A stretch of 64,000 nt of DNA from Streptomyces pilosus (GCF_014649835.1 NZ_BMTU01000003.1:186001-250000); one strand, 5' to 3'; counted from the stretch's first letter, positions 1 to 8,968 are shown. Numbers and translations: made by a program. The notes: a model not told the origin generated them from the sequence alone.

Positions 1-1144
1 GACCGTCGGCGGTGAGCCTGAGGGCGAAGGCGTACGTGCCCCAGTACCACTGGCCCACCAGCTCCAGCGACGCGGGATCCGCCTCGCGCAACGGCTTCCA
101 GGGCGCGGGGACGCGCGGTTCCGCCTGGGCGACGATCCCGACCAGGTCGGCGGCGATCGTGAACGGCGCGGGCCCGGACGTGCAGTTGGCGAGCACGACC
201 GCACTCACGTCGTCCGCCATGCTGGTCGTCAGGCAGGCGAGGAAGCCCGGGAGCGATCCGGTGTGCCCGACGAGAGCCCGTCCCTTCTGGTGACGGAGCT
301 CCAGGCCCAGACAGTACGCGTAGCCGTCGGTCACGTCCGTCGCCTCGGCCGGTGCCGCCGGCGTCCTCATCTCCCGCAGCGACTCCACGCCCAGCACCTT
401 CTCGTCCCCCCGGGCCAGGAAGGCCGCGAAGCGCGCCAGGTCACCCGCTGTGGACCACAGTTGCCCGGCGGGTGCCATCAGGCCGAGGTCCTCCAGAGGT
501 TCGGGCAGCATCACGTCCGCCCACGGATGCACCGCCCAGCCACCCGCGTGCGGCGCGACCGGGCCCGTGCTCGTACGCTCCAGGCCCAGCGGCTCGAGCA
601 CCTCCCGTCGCAGGACGTCCTCCCAGCGGGCACCCCGGAGCTTCGCGACCAGGGCGCCGAGCAACGCGTATCCGGGGTTCGAGTAGTGGAAGCGCCTGCC
701 CTTGGGATGTACCAGCGGCCGCGGACCCAGCACCTCGTCCAGGTCCGTCCGAAGCGCCCCGGGCGTCCGCTCCCACCAGGGTCCCGGCGTCTCCGCGGCC
801 AGCCCGCCGCTGTGCGAGAGCAGCTCGGCGACGGTCACCTCGCCCACACCCGTTCCCGGCAGGTGTTTCTCCAACGGGTCGGAGAGCTCCAGCACGCCCT
901 CGTCGCGCAGCCGCAGCACCAGAACAGCCGTGAACGTCTTGGTGATCGACCCGATCCGGTACTGCACGTCCTCGTCCGGGGCATGCCCCTCCATCGAGGT
1001 CCGTGCCCCGGTCCACACCGTCCTCCCGCCCCGCACCACGGCCGCGACCAGCGAAGGCGTCCGTCCTTCGCTCTGCGCCACGGCGATCCGGTGCAGCAGG
1101 GCACGCCGCGTTCCGGGCAGCAGCTCTTCCTCAGCGATCGTCAT
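1..1144 (-). CDS. Serine hydrolase / beta-lactamase-fold peptidase (C-terminus beyond window)
   Basis: About 381 codons of a class C beta-lactamase/D-aminopeptidase-type serine hydrolase; the 3' end runs off the left edge. The ATG at 1144 follows a G-rich stretch and gives an N-terminus beginning MTIAEEELLPG. Seen: nucleophile motif S66-I-T-K69 (SxxK), the tyrosine motif Y154-S-N156 (YxN), and a downstream HTG triad near residue 245, so all three active-site boxes are present. No signal peptide is visible, so a cytoplasmic esterase or peptidase is likelier than a secreted beta-lactamase. The substrate cannot be told from the sequence. It is transcribed away from the following DHFR-like gene, with about 235 bases of promoter space between them. 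Confidence 0.85.
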   Translation of the reverse strand, partial: MTIAEEELLPGTRRALLHRIAVAQSEGRTPSLVAAVVRGGRTVWTGARTSMEGHAPDEDVQYRIGSITKTFTAVLVLRLRDEGVLELSDPLEKHLPGTGVGEVTVAELLSHSGGLAAETPGPWWERTPGALRTDLDEVLGPRPLVHPKGRRFHYSNPGYALLGALVAKLRGARWEDVLRREVLEPLGLERTSTGPVAPHAGGWAVHPWADVMLPEPLEDLGLMAPAGQLWSTAGDLARFAAFLARGDEKVLGVESLREMRTPAAPAEATDVTDGYAYCLGLELRHQKGRALVGHTGSLPGFLACLTTSMADDVSAVVLANCTSGPAPFTIAADLVGIVAQAEPRVPAPWKPLREADPASLELVGQWYWGTYAFALRLTADG

Positions 1145-1379
1145 GCCCCCAGTCCAGCACGGCCGGCGGACGGGCGGTGGTGACCGGTGGGGGCTCACCG
1201 CTCGTGACTGTCCACCGTGCCCGACCCGCGGGAGGGGGGCCGCTTGCCCGCACCCACCGCCTGCACCACGCTGAACACCGAGCATGAGGACCACCGGCGA
1301 GCCCGGACCGCACGCAGCGATGAGTTTCCCGCGCCGCACCGGTCTGTACGCCGGACACCCACGGACGGAAGGCCGGCTT

Positions 1380-1946
1380 GTGCGAAGACTTGTCTACGGC
1401 ATGAACCTGAGTGTGGACGGCTACATCGCCGCGGCCGGCGACGACATCGGCTGGAGCGGGCCGCCGAGCGACGAACTGTTCCAGTGGTGGCTCGACCACG
1501 AGCAGGCGAGTTCCCTGTCGCTGTACGGACGCAAGCTGTGGGAGACGATGAGCTCCCACTGGCCGACCGGCGACCAGCAGCCCGACGCCACCCCGGCGGA
1601 GATCGAGTTCGCGTGCAACTGGCGGGACACGCCGAAAGTGGTGTTCTCCTCGACGATCGACCAGGTGGACTGGAACGCCCGCCTGGTCACCGGCGACGCG
1701 ATCGCCGAGATCACCCGGCTCAAAGCCGAGGACGGCGGCCCGATGAACATCGGCGGCGCGACGCTCGCCGGGGCGGCCATGCGCGCCGGGCTGATCGACG
1801 AGTACGTGATCGCCACGCATCCGGTCCTGGTCGGCGGCGGCACGCCGTTCTTCACCGCGGTGGACAGCTGGGTGAAGCTGCGCCTGGTGGAGACGCGGAC
1901 GTTCCCCGGCGGCGTGGCCCTGACCAGGTACGAGACGAGGCGCTGA
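1380..1946 (+). CDS. Dihydrofolate reductase family protein (RibD C-terminal domain type)
   Basis: 188 aa starting at GTG 1380 (VRRLVYGMNLSVDGYIA). The pattern 'MNLSVDGYIA', the 'LYGRKLWETM' segment, the 'GGATLAG' turn and the C-terminal 'THPVLVGGGTPFF' are typical of the DHFR/RibD-C fold used by NADPH-dependent reductases. In Streptomyces such small stand-alone proteins are numerous and mostly uncharacterised, so a role in folate or riboflavin synthesis should not be assumed. An in-frame start at 1284 exists, but its extra 32 residues look non-coding (Arg/Pro rich). It is convergent with dnaB, 28 bases from its stop. Confidence 0.85.
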   Translation: MRRLVYGMNLSVDGYIAAAGDDIGWSGPPSDELFQWWLDHEQASSLSLYGRKLWETMSSHWPTGDQQPDATPAEIEFACNWRDTPKVVFSSTIDQVDWNARLVTGDAIAEITRLKAEDGGPMNIGGATLAGAAMRAGLIDEYVIATHPVLVGGGTPFFTAVDSWVKLRLVETRTFPGGVALTRYETRR

Positions 1947-1974
1947 GCAGCTTCCCGAGCCCCGCGACAACCGG

Positions 1975-3453
1975 TCAGGTCTGCGCCATGTCCACGAAGC
2001 GTGAGTAGTGGCCCTGGAAGGCGACCGTGATCGTCGCCGTCGGGCCGTTTCGGTGCTTCGCCACGATGAGGTCCGCCTCACCGGCACGCGGGGACTCCTT
2101 CTCGTAGGCGTCCTCACGGTGCAGCAGGATGACCATGTCGGCGTCCTGCTCGATGGAACCGGACTCACGCAGGTCGGAGACCATCGGCTTCTTGTCGGTG
2201 CGCTGCTCGGGGCCACGGTTCAGCTGGGAGAGCGCGATCACCGGGATCTCCAGCTCCTTGGCGAGCAGCTTGAGGTTACGGGACATGTCCGAGACCTCCT
2301 GCTGACGGCTCTCGGACCGCTTGGATCCGCCGGCCTGCATCAGCTGGAGGTAGTCGATGACGACGAGCTTGAGATCATTGCGCTGCTTCAGGCGACGGCA
2401 CTTGGCGCGGATCTCCATCATCGACAGGTTCGGCGAGTCGTCGATGTAGAGCGGCGCCGCGGAGACGTCCGGCATGCGGCGCGCCAGGCGCGTCCAGTCC
2501 TCGTCGGTCATCGTGCCGGAACGCATGTGGTGCAGTGCTACGCGCGCCTCGGCGGAGAGCAGGCGCATCGCGATCTCGTTGCGCCCCATCTCCAGCGAGA
2601 AGATGACGCTGGGCAGGTTGTTCTTGATGGACGCGGCCCGGGCGAAGTCCAGGGCGAGCGTCGACTTGCCCATCGCGGGACGGGCGGCGATGACGATCAT
2701 CTGCCCGGGGTGCAGGCCGTTGGTGAGCGAGTCGAAGTCGGTGAACCCGGTGGGCACCCCGGTCATCTCACCGCTGCGCGAGCCGATCGCCTCGATCTCG
2801 TCGAGGGCGCCCTCCATGATGTCGCCGAGCGGCAGGTAGTCCTCACTGGTGCGCTGCTCGGTGACGGCGTAGATCTCCGCCTGGGCACGGTTGACGATCT
2901 CGTCCACGTCGTCGTCGGCCGCGTATCCCATCTGGGTGATGCGCGTCCCCGCCTCGACCAGCCGGCGCAGCACGGCGCGCTCGTGCACGATCTCCGCGTA
3001 GTACGCCGCGTTCGCCGCCGTGGGGACGGTCTGGACGAGGGTGTGCAGATACGACGCCCCGCCCACCTTGTTGATCTCGCCGCGCTTGGTCAGTTCCGCG
3101 GCGATCGTGATGGGGTCGGCCGGCTCACCCTTGGCGTAGACGTCCAGGATGGCGGTGTAGACGGTCTCGTGGGCCGGCTTGTAGAAGTCATGGCCCTTGA
3201 GGATCTCGACCACGTCGGCGATGGCGTCCTTGGACAGCAGCATGCCGCCCAGGACGGACTGCTCCGCCACGAGGTCCTGGGGCGGCACTCTCTCGAACGC
3301 GGAGCCGCCACCGTCCCACTCTCCGCTGTCCCGGCCCCGCTCGTGCTGTTCACCGCGGCCGGTGCCGCGGTCGTCCCGACGGCGGGAGGCGGGCAGACGA
3401 TCACTGGGACCGCTGTCGGCCCACGGGTCGTCCAAGGGCTCGGAAATGCTCAC
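1975..3453 (-). CDS. dnaB: Replicative DNA helicase DnaB
   Basis: 492 aa hexameric 5'-3' replicative helicase that opens the fork for the replisome. The start is GTG 3453 (VSISEPLDDP) behind a strong GGAGGAGG; the open frame continues upstream to 4050, but that part is non-coding and holds DnaA boxes. An actinobacterial N-terminal tail of about 50 charged residues precedes the DnaB N-terminal domain ('PPQDLVAEQSVLGGML'). The RecA-type core has Walker A ARPAMGKST near residues 257-265, Walker B 'LVVIDYLQLM' and the 'SDLRESGSIEQDAD' motif. No intein is present, unlike many mycobacterial DnaB proteins. It is monocistronic here. The likely loader is the DUF721/DciA-like protein at 43814. Confidence 0.97.
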   Translation of the reverse strand: MSISEPLDDPWADSGPSDRLPASRRRDDRGTGRGEQHERGRDSGEWDGGGSAFERVPPQDLVAEQSVLGGMLLSKDAIADVVEILKGHDFYKPAHETVYTAILDVYAKGEPADPITIAAELTKRGEINKVGGASYLHTLVQTVPTAANAAYYAEIVHERAVLRRLVEAGTRITQMGYAADDDVDEIVNRAQAEIYAVTEQRTSEDYLPLGDIMEGALDEIEAIGSRSGEMTGVPTGFTDFDSLTNGLHPGQMIVIAARPAMGKSTLALDFARAASIKNNLPSVIFSLEMGRNEIAMRLLSAEARVALHHMRSGTMTDEDWTRLARRMPDVSAAPLYIDDSPNLSMMEIRAKCRRLKQRNDLKLVVIDYLQLMQAGGSKRSESRQQEVSDMSRNLKLLAKELEIPVIALSQLNRGPEQRTDKKPMVSDLRESGSIEQDADMVILLHREDAYEKESPRAGEADLIVAKHRNGPTATITVAFQGHYSRFVDMAQT

Positions 3454-3635
3454 CGAGCCACCTCCTCCCGTCCGCCGAGCGGACCTCGCCGTGCCCCTCA
3501 GTTCTACGGCACGGCACTGACAAATAAGAGGCCCAACTCCGGTTGACGCGCGCCGGTTTTGTGACGTTTGCAGAACCGGCGGACGGAGCGGGCGCCGGAT
3601 AACCGTAGGCCCGTCGGCACCGTCAGCCAATCTGG

Positions 3636-3898
3636 TTATCCACAGGCCATGTGGACGACTGGCCCATTGCTGTGGAGAACTGCTCCAAACCTGTGCACGA
3701 GCCGGTGGACAGCCCTGTGAACAAGCCCGGCACCCTCTGCCACGCAAGCCCGTGACCTGCCCTTTTGCCGTCCACGGGCTGTGCAGAAGAAAAACTTCCC
3801 CAGTCGGATCAAGATCGGCGCATGGGGTGTACGCAAGCCCACACCCTGAGCCACTGAGTAAGGGTCCCCAGGGCTTTGCATCTCTTACCTGTGGACGA
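3636..3898. promoter_or_regulatory. DnaA-box cluster outside oriC (dnaB-MATE intergenic)
   Basis: This 459-bp gap between dnaB and the MATE gene holds a run of 9-mers like the Streptomyces DnaA box TTGTCCACA: TTATCCACA 3636-3644, TGTGGACGA 3650-3658, TGTGGAGAA 3671-3679, GGTGGACAG 3704-3712, TGTGAACAA 3716-3724 (weak), CCGTCCACG 3768-3776 and TGTGGACGA 3890-3898. The last lies 14 bases before the MATE start codon. The cluster is about 36 kb from oriC. DnaA-box clusters outside oriC are known in Streptomyces and act as DnaA titration sites. Whether this one titrates DnaA or controls dnaB and the transporter is inference. Confidence 0.65.
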
Positions 3899-3912
3899 TT
3901 AGATTGGTGCAC

Positions 3913-5250
3913 ATGACACAGGCCCCCGCGCGCCCGAAAGCCGCACGCCGGCAGCACGACCGAGAGATCGTCCTGCTGGCCGTTCCGGCCTTCGGCGCCC
4001 TCGTCGCCGAGCCCCTGTTCGTCATGGCCGACAGCGCCATCGTCGGCCATCTCGGCACGGCGCAGCTCGCCGGTCTCGGCGTCGCCTCGGCCCTCCTCAT
4101 GACCGCCGTCAGCGTCTTCGTCTTCCTGGCCTACGCCACCACCGCCGCCGTCGCCCGGCGGGTCGGAGCCGGTGACCTGGCGTCGGCCATCCGCCAGGGC
4201 ATGGACGGCATCTGGCTGGCACTGCTGCTCGGCGCCGCCGTGGTGGCCGTCCTCCTGCCCACGGCGCCCGCCGTCGTGGACCTCTTCGGCGCCTCAGAGA
4301 CAGCGGCTCCCTACGCGATCACATATCTGCGGATCTCCACCCTCGGCATACCGGCCATGCTCGTCGTACTCGCCGCGACCGGTGTCCTGCGGGGCCTTCA
4401 GGACACCAAGACCCCCCTGTACGTCGCCGTCGGCGGCTTCGTCGCCAACGGCGTCCTCAATGTCGTCCTCGTCTACGGCGCCGGACTCGGGATCGCGGGA
4501 TCCGCCTGGGGCACGGTCATCGCGCAATTCAGCATGGCCGCGGTCTACCTGGCCGTGGTGCTCCGCGGAGCGCGCAGACACGGGGCCTCACTGCGTCCCG
4601 ACGCCGCCGGGATCCGGGCCTCCGCCCAGGCAGGCGTCCCCCTGCTGGTGCGCACCCTCTCCCTCCGGGCCATCCTGATGATCGCGACAGCCGTCGCCGC
4701 ACGTCTGGGCGACTCCGACATCGCTGCCCACCAGATCATCCTCTCCCTGTGGAGCCTGCTCGCTTTCGCCCTAGACGCCATCGCCATCGCCGGGCAGGCG
4801 ATCATCGGCCGCTACCTGGGGGCCGGCGACACCGAGGGCGCCCGTGAGGTCTGCCGTCGCATGGTCCAGTGGGGCATCGCGGCCGGTGTCGTTCTCGGCA
4901 TCGTGGTGATCCTCGCCCGGCCGGCGTTCCTGCCCCTCTTCACCAGCGACGCCACGGTCAAGGACGCGGCCTTGCCTGCCCTGGTGCTGGTGGCTCTGTC
5001 CCAGCCGATCTGCGGCATCGTCTTCGTCCTGGACGGCGTGCTGATGGGTGCGGGCGACGGGCCGTACCTGGCCTGGGCGATGCTGGTGACCCTGGCCGTG
5101 TTCACTCCGGTGGCGCTGCTGGTCCCCGCGCTCGGGGGCGGGCTCACCGCTCTGTGGGCGACGATGACCCTCATGATGACCGTGCGGATGCTGACCCTGT
5201 GGTTCCGCACCCGCTCGGGCCGCTGGATCGTCACGGGCGCGGCCCGCTGA
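3913..5250 (+). CDS. MATE family efflux transporter (DinF-like)
   Basis: 445 aa polytopic membrane protein of the multidrug and toxic compound extrusion family, expected to export cationic compounds using a sodium or proton gradient. The two-lobed pattern is visible: 'PAFGALVAEPLFVMADSAIVGHLG' in the first helix pair, and a second repeat starting near residue 235 with 'VPLLVRTLSLRAILM' and 'AHQIILSLWSLLAFALDAIAIAGQ'. About twelve hydrophobic segments are present. ATG 3913 was chosen; TTG 3904 and GTG 3907 lie in frame just upstream, and no clear Shine-Dalgarno precedes any of them. A DnaA-like box ends 14 bases before the start. The gene ends at a parS site and a bidirectional terminator. Confidence 0.9.
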   Translation: MTQAPARPKAARRQHDREIVLLAVPAFGALVAEPLFVMADSAIVGHLGTAQLAGLGVASALLMTAVSVFVFLAYATTAAVARRVGAGDLASAIRQGMDGIWLALLLGAAVVAVLLPTAPAVVDLFGASETAAPYAITYLRISTLGIPAMLVVLAATGVLRGLQDTKTPLYVAVGGFVANGVLNVVLVYGAGLGIAGSAWGTVIAQFSMAAVYLAVVLRGARRHGASLRPDAAGIRASAQAGVPLLVRTLSLRAILMIATAVAARLGDSDIAAHQIILSLWSLLAFALDAIAIAGQAIIGRYLGAGDTEGAREVCRRMVQWGIAAGVVLGIVVILARPAFLPLFTSDATVKDAALPALVLVALSQPICGIVFVLDGVLMGAGDGPYLAWAMLVTLAVFTPVALLVPALGGGLTALWATMTLMMTVRMLTLWFRTRSGRWIVTGAAR

Positions 5251-5264
5251 CCGATTCGCTGCAC

Positions 5265-5278
5265 GTTTCACGTGAAAC
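5265..5278. other. parS: parS site 1
   Basis: Perfect GTTTCACGTGAAAC, the ParB-binding palindrome of Streptomyces. It lies 15 bases after the MATE stop and directly before a terminator, in a convergent intergenic gap. Confidence 0.93.
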
Positions 5279-5280
5279 AG

Positions 5281-5315
5281 CCATGGGGCCGCACCTGAAA
5301 GGTGCGGCCCCATGG
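5281..5315. terminator. Bidirectional terminator between MATE gene and rplI
   Basis: Perfect 15-bp stem CCATGGGGCCGCACC (5281-5295) and its complement (5301-5315) around the loop TGAAA. It can end transcripts from both convergent genes. Confidence 0.85.
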
Positions 5316-5341
5316 ACTCACTGCATCAGCGAGCTCGGCAC

Positions 5342-5788
5342 TCAGCCGGCGACGACCTCGATGTTGACCTTGGCGTCAACCTCGGGGTGCAGACGCACGG
5401 ACGTCTCGTGGGCGCCCAGCGTCTTGATCGGCGCGCCCAGCTCGATGCGGCGCTTGTCGACCTCGGGACCACCGGCGGCCTTGATCGCGGAAGCGATGTC
5501 GGCCGGCGTGACGGAGCCGAAGAGACGACCGGCGTCGCCGGAGCGGACGGCCAGGCGAACCTTGACGCCCTCGAGCTGGGCCTTCACCTGGTTGGCCTGC
5601 TCGATGGTCTGGATCTCGTGGATCTTGCGAGCACGACGGATCTGCTCGACGTCCTTCTCGCCGCCCTTGGTCCAGCGGATCGCGAGCTTCCGCGGAACCA
5701 GGTAGTTGCGAGCGTAACCGTCCTTGACGTCGACGACGTCGCCCGCGGCACCGAGGCCGGAGACCTCGTGGGTGAGGATGATCTTCAT
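5342..5788 (-). CDS. rplI: 50S ribosomal protein L9
   Basis: 148 aa, normal length for bacterial L9, the elongated 23S rRNA-binding protein of the large subunit. The N-terminal domain [30 protein letters not shown] is the family signature, followed by the long connecting helix ('[16 protein letters not shown]') and a C-terminal domain with '[16 protein letters not shown]'. It is the last gene of rpsF-ssb-rpsR-rplI, 18 bases after rpsR, and is followed by the terminator at 5281-5315. Confidence 0.98.
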   Translation of the reverse strand: MKIILTHEVSGLGAAGDVVDVKDGYARNYLVPRKLAIRWTKGGEKDVEQIRRARKIHEIQTIEQANQVKAQLEGVKVRLAVRSGDAGRLFGSVTPADIASAIKAAGGPEVDKRRIELGAPIKTLGAHETSVRLHPEVDAKVNIEVVAG

Positions 5789-5806
5789 GAGTCGGTCACC
5801 CTTCCC

Positions 5807-6043
5807 TTATCGCGCAGTGGAGGTGTAGGGCAGCAGCGCCATCTCACGGCTGTTCTTGACGGCCGTGGCGACGTCACGCTGGTGCTGCGTGCAGTTGCCG
5901 GTCACGCGACGGGCACGGATCTTGCCACGGTCGGAAATGAACTTCCGCAGCATGTTCGTGTCCTTGTAGTCCACGTACGTGACCTTGTCCTTGCAGAATG
6001 CGCAGACCTTCTTCTTAGGCTTGCGCACAGGCGGCTTCGCCAT
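5807..6043 (-). CDS. rpsR: 30S ribosomal protein S18, zinc-ribbon (C+) form
   Basis: 78 aa S18, which pairs with S6 on the platform of the small subunit. The N-terminal '[11 protein letters not shown]' supplies a CxxC pair, and '[13 protein letters not shown]' supplies a further Cys and His. This is the zinc-binding C+ variant; streptomycetes usually keep a cysteine-free paralogue elsewhere for zinc starvation. The core '[22 protein letters not shown]' is standard. It lies between ssb and rplI in the operon. The start at 6043 is preceded by a GGAGAAAC-type ribosome-binding site. Confidence 0.97.
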   Translation of the reverse strand: MAKPPVRKPKKKVCAFCKDKVTYVDYKDTNMLRKFISDRGKIRARRVTGNCTQHQRDVATAVKNSREMALLPYTSTAR

Positions 6044-6085
6044 GATGTTTCTCCTGTGTGATCAAGAAGTGTGGGTACGGCCCAC

Positions 6086-6682
6086 CTAGAAGGGGGGCTC
6101 GTCCGAGTAGCCGCCGCCCTGCTGGCCGCCGCCGGAGCCACCGCCCCAGCCGCCGCCACCGCCCTGCTGGCCACCGGCGGGAGCGCCGGTCGCCCACGGG
6201 TCGTCGGCCGGAGCGCCGCCGCCCTGCTGGCCGCCACCGGGGCCGCCGCCCCAGCCGCCGCCACCCTGGCCGCCACCGCCGCCCTGGCCACCGCCGTATC
6301 CACCCTGGCCACCGCGGCCGGTGGTCTTGGTGACCTTGGCCGTGGCGTTGCGCAGGCTGGCGCCGACTTCCTCGACGTCCAGCTCGTAGACCGTGCGCTT
6401 GACGCCCTCACGGTCCTCGTAGGACCGCTGCTTCAGCCGGCCCTGCACGATGACGCGCATGCCTCGCTGGAGCGACTCGGCGACGTTCTCCGCCGCCTGA
6501 CGCCAGACCGAGCAGGTCAGGAACAGGCTCTCGCCGTCCTTCCACTCGTTCGTCTGACGGTCGAAGGTGCGGGGGGTCGACGCGACACGGAACTTCGCGA
6601 CGGCCGCACCGGACGGGGTGAAGCGCAGCTCGGGGTCGTCGACAAGATTGCCGACGACCGTGATGACGGTCTCGCCTGCCAT
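6086..6682 (-). CDS. ssb: Single-stranded DNA-binding protein
   Basis: 198 aa SSB protecting single-stranded DNA in replication, recombination and repair. The N-terminal OB fold occupies about residues 1-110, starting [25 protein letters not shown] with the conserved '[24 protein letters not shown]'. A long Gly/Gln-rich tail follows, ending in the acidic tip 'YSDEPPF' that binds partner proteins. Its place between rpsF and rpsR is the classic operon position of the essential bacterial SSB. Confidence 0.97.
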   Translation of the reverse strand: MAGETVITVVGNLVDDPELRFTPSGAAVAKFRVASTPRTFDRQTNEWKDGESLFLTCSVWRQAAENVAESLQRGMRVIVQGRLKQRSYEDREGVKRTVYELDVEEVGASLRNATAKVTKTTGRGGQGGYGGGQGGGGGQGGGGWGGGPGGGQQGGGAPADDPWATGAPAGGQQGGGGGWGGGSGGGQQGGGYSDEPPF

Positions 6683-6760
6683 GGGGGAACCTCTCGGCGG
6701 GTTTGCTGCTTGGCTGCTTGTGCTGCTACTCGGATCCCGGGATCAGCTGAGCTGAAGGGC

Positions 6761-7051
6761 TCAGTGGGTCTCGGGACGGAGGACCTTGGTCCGGAGGACC
6801 GACTCGTTCAGGTTCATCTGGCGGTCGAGCTCCTTGACGACCGCAGGCTCGGCCTGCAGGTCGATGACCGAGTAGATGCCCTCGGGCTTCTTCTTGATCT
6901 CGTACGAGAGACGACGACGGCCCCAGGTGTCGACCTTCTCGACCTTTCCGCCGCCGTCACGGACGACAGAAAGGAAGTTCTCGATCAGCGGGGAGACAGA
7001 ACGCTCCTCGAGATCGGGGTCGAGGATGACCATCACCTCGTAGTGACGCAT
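6761..7051 (-). CDS. rpsF: 30S ribosomal protein S6
   Basis: 96 aa. S6 forms a heterodimer with S18, encoded two genes downstream. The start at ATG 7051 ([16 protein letters not shown]) sits seven bases after a perfect AAAGGAGGT; the open frame begins upstream at 7123 but lacks family similarity there. The conserved '[17 protein letters not shown]' segment and C-terminal '[14 protein letters not shown]' are present. It is the first gene of the rpsF-ssb-rpsR-rplI operon. Confidence 0.98.
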   Translation of the reverse strand: MRHYEVMVILDPDLEERSVSPLIENFLSVVRDGGGKVEKVDTWGRRRLSYEIKKKPEGIYSVIDLQAEPAVVKELDRQMNLNESVLRTKVLRPETH

Positions 7052-7077
7052 GTGGAACCCACCTCCTTTGGACTCAG

Positions 7078-7101
7078 CGGCCACGGTCGTTCCGTGGCAG
7101 G
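7078..7101 (-). promoter_or_regulatory. Hairpin in the rpsF leader, possible S6:S18 control element
   Basis: Read on the minus strand, a GCCACGG / CCGTGGC stem with a five-base loop lies about 30 bases before the rpsF start, just upstream of its Shine-Dalgarno. Autogenous S6:S18-binding leaders are known in front of rpsF in other phyla. The match here is only a stem of suitable place and size; the diagnostic bulge was not verified. Confidence 0.3.
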
Positions 7102-7113
7102 AGGGTCGTGATG

Positions 7114-7125
7114 CGTTGCGCAACG
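7114..7125. repeat. 12-bp palindrome CGTTGCGCAACG
   Basis: Perfect palindrome in the 314-bp gap between divergent rpsF and the small membrane protein gene. It could be an operator or promoter-proximal site. No family match is known to me. Confidence 0.35.
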
Positions 7126-7365
7126 ATGCCTGTCAGTAAAACAGCCGCCACTGACAATCGAGCCGGGCGGCGGATTCCAGACCGGCCGGGAGGAGCGTGG
7201 CCCTTCCCTGCCTCCGTCTGGCTCTGTCCGGACAGACACCGGTGCAGACGCTACAGAGTACCCGCACAGCGCCTTCCGGTTGAAATCCGGGCGGGAGGAC
7301 CGTCAATCTGGACACATCGGGTGTGTACGGCGCTACGATCCGCCGCCTTTCGCAGGAGGTGCCCC

Positions 7366-7680
7366 ATGGCACAGGCATTGCGACCCAACACCGCCGGAGG
7401 CCTTTTCGCCACCGACGGCAAGCCCCACCCGCTCCAGGACACCCTCCTCGCGGTGACCCTGGTGCTGGGCATCACGGCCTTCGTCACGGCGATGTTCCAC
7501 CATCTGCACCTGGTCAGTTCCTGGACCGGCCTGGTGGGCATCCTCACCGGCGCGTACGGCCAGTGGATCTCGTCGACGACGCGGGGGCGCTTCGGTCTCG
7601 TCCTGGGCCTCGGCGCCTCGGCGGTCGGGTTCTTCCTCGGCATGGCACACGGTGGTCTCTTCGGCGGCGTCCTCGACTGA
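7366..7680 (+). CDS. Small conserved actinobacterial membrane protein
   Basis: 104 aa protein of unknown function. The start at ATG 7366 (MAQALRPNTAGG) has a strong AGGAGG; the longer frame from 7108 is not supported. Three hydrophobic segments are visible, near residues 26-45 ('LAVTLVLGITAFVTAMF'), 52-68 and 76-96 ('GLVLGLGASAVGFFLGMA'). The length and position between rpsF and femX suggest a conserved Streptomyces membrane protein. No catalytic motif is seen. Confidence 0.75.
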   Translation: MAQALRPNTAGGLFATDGKPHPLQDTLLAVTLVLGITAFVTAMFHHLHLVSSWTGLVGILTGAYGQWISSTTRGRFGLVLGLGASAVGFFLGMAHGGLFGGVLD

Positions 7681-7713
7681 CACCGGGCACCACCCTTCGT
7701 GAACATCGCCGGA

Positions 7714-7740
7714 CGCCCCGGCCGGACCCGAGCCGGGGCG
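7714..7740 (+). terminator. Hairpin terminator after small membrane protein gene
   Basis: Nine-bp perfect stem CGCCCCGGC / GCCGGGGCG with a nine-base loop, 34 bases after the stop codon. There is no T-run, as is common in Streptomyces. Confidence 0.6.
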
Positions 7741-7846
7741 AAGGTCCCGTGCGCCCAACCGGGGCGCCCCCGAGGCGCAGTAGGCTTCGCGCGAGAGCCG
7801 GAGCCCCTGAACCCATGGGGACACACCAGCCCGAGGAGCGCCCCGA

Positions 7847-8968
7847 ATGAGCCTGACCCTGAGGACCATCAGCCGAGAGCAGCATCTGGCGTACATCCAG
7901 AGCCTGCCGTCGGCGAGTCACATGCAGGTCCCGGCGTGGGCCGACGTCAAGGCGGAGTGGCGCTCGGAGAACCTCGGCTGGTTCGACGACCGGACCGGTG
8001 AGATGGTCGGCGCCGGCCTCGTCCTCTACCGTCAGCTGCCCAAGATCAAGCGCTACCTCGCCTATCTGCCCGAGGGTCCGGTCATCAACTGGTTCGCGCC
8101 GAACCTCCAGGAGTGGATGGAGCCGATGCTCGCCCACCTGAAGCAGCAGGGCGCGTTCTCGGTGAAGATGGGGCCGCCGGTGATCATCCGGCGCTGGGAG
8201 GCCCCGACCATCAAGAAGGGCATCCAGGACCAGGACGTGAAGCGCCTGCGCGACCTGGAGGCCGACTTCATCGAGCCGCGCGCCTTCGAGGTCGCCGACA
8301 AGCTGCGCCGTATGGGCTGGCAGCAGGGCGAGGACGGCGGTGCCGGTTTCGGTGACGTCCAGCCCCGCTACGTCTACCAGGTGCCGCTGGCCAACCGTTC
8401 CCTGGAAGAGGTCCACAAGAACTTCAACCAGCTGTGGCGCCGCAACATCAAGAAGGCGGAGAAGGCCGGCGTCGAGGTCGTCCAGGGCGGTTACGACGAC
8501 CTGCCCGAGTGGCAGCGGCTGTACGAGATCACGGCGGTGCGCGACCACTTCCGGCCCCGCCCGCTGTCGTACTTCCAGCGCATGTGGTCGGCCCTCAACA
8601 CCGAGGACCCCAACCGCATGCGGCTGTACTTCGCCCGCCACAACGGCGTGAACCTCTCCGCGGCGACGATGCTGATCGTCGGCGGGCACGTCTGGTACTC
8701 CTACGGCGCCTCCGACAACATCGGCCGTGAGGTCCGGCCTTCGAACGCGATGCAGTGGCGGATGCTGCGCGACGCCTACGCGCTCGGCGCCACCGTCTAC
8801 GACCTGCGCGGCATCTCCGACTCGCTGGACGAGACCGACCACCTCTTCGGGCTGATCCAGTTCAAGGTGGGCACCGGTGGCCAGGCGGCCGAGTACCTCG
8901 GCGAGTGGGACTTCCCGCTGAACAAGCTGCTCCACAAGGCGCTCGACATCTACATGTCGCGCCGCTGA
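7847..8968 (+). CDS. femX: FemX-type lipid II:glycine aminoacyltransferase (FemAB family)
   Basis: 373 aa FemABX protein with the twin GNAT-like fold, using aminoacyl-tRNA to attach the bridging residue (glycine in Streptomyces) to the peptidoglycan precursor. Seen: 'PSASHMQVPAWADVKAEW' near the N-terminus, 'LAYLPEGPVINW', a charged coiled-coil-like centre, and the C-terminal domain 'GVNLSAATMLIVGGHVWYSYGASD...NAMQWRMLRDAYALGATVYDLRG', very typical of the family. GAGGAG precedes ATG 7847. In Streptomyces FemX forms the first link of the interpeptide bridge and acts in the cytoplasm on lipid II. The Alr-like gene follows 101 bases downstream on the same strand. Confidence 0.92.
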   Translation: MSLTLRTISREQHLAYIQSLPSASHMQVPAWADVKAEWRSENLGWFDDRTGEMVGAGLVLYRQLPKIKRYLAYLPEGPVINWFAPNLQEWMEPMLAHLKQQGAFSVKMGPPVIIRRWEAPTIKKGIQDQDVKRLRDLEADFIEPRAFEVADKLRRMGWQQGEDGGAGFGDVQPRYVYQVPLANRSLEEVHKNFNQLWRRNIKKAEKAGVEVVQGGYDDLPEWQRLYEITAVRDHFRPRPLSYFQRMWSALNTEDPNRMRLYFARHNGVNLSAATMLIVGGHVWYSYGASDNIGREVRPSNAMQWRMLRDAYALGATVYDLRGISDSLDETDHLFGLIQFKVGTGGQAAEYLGEWDFPLNKLLHKALDIYMSRR

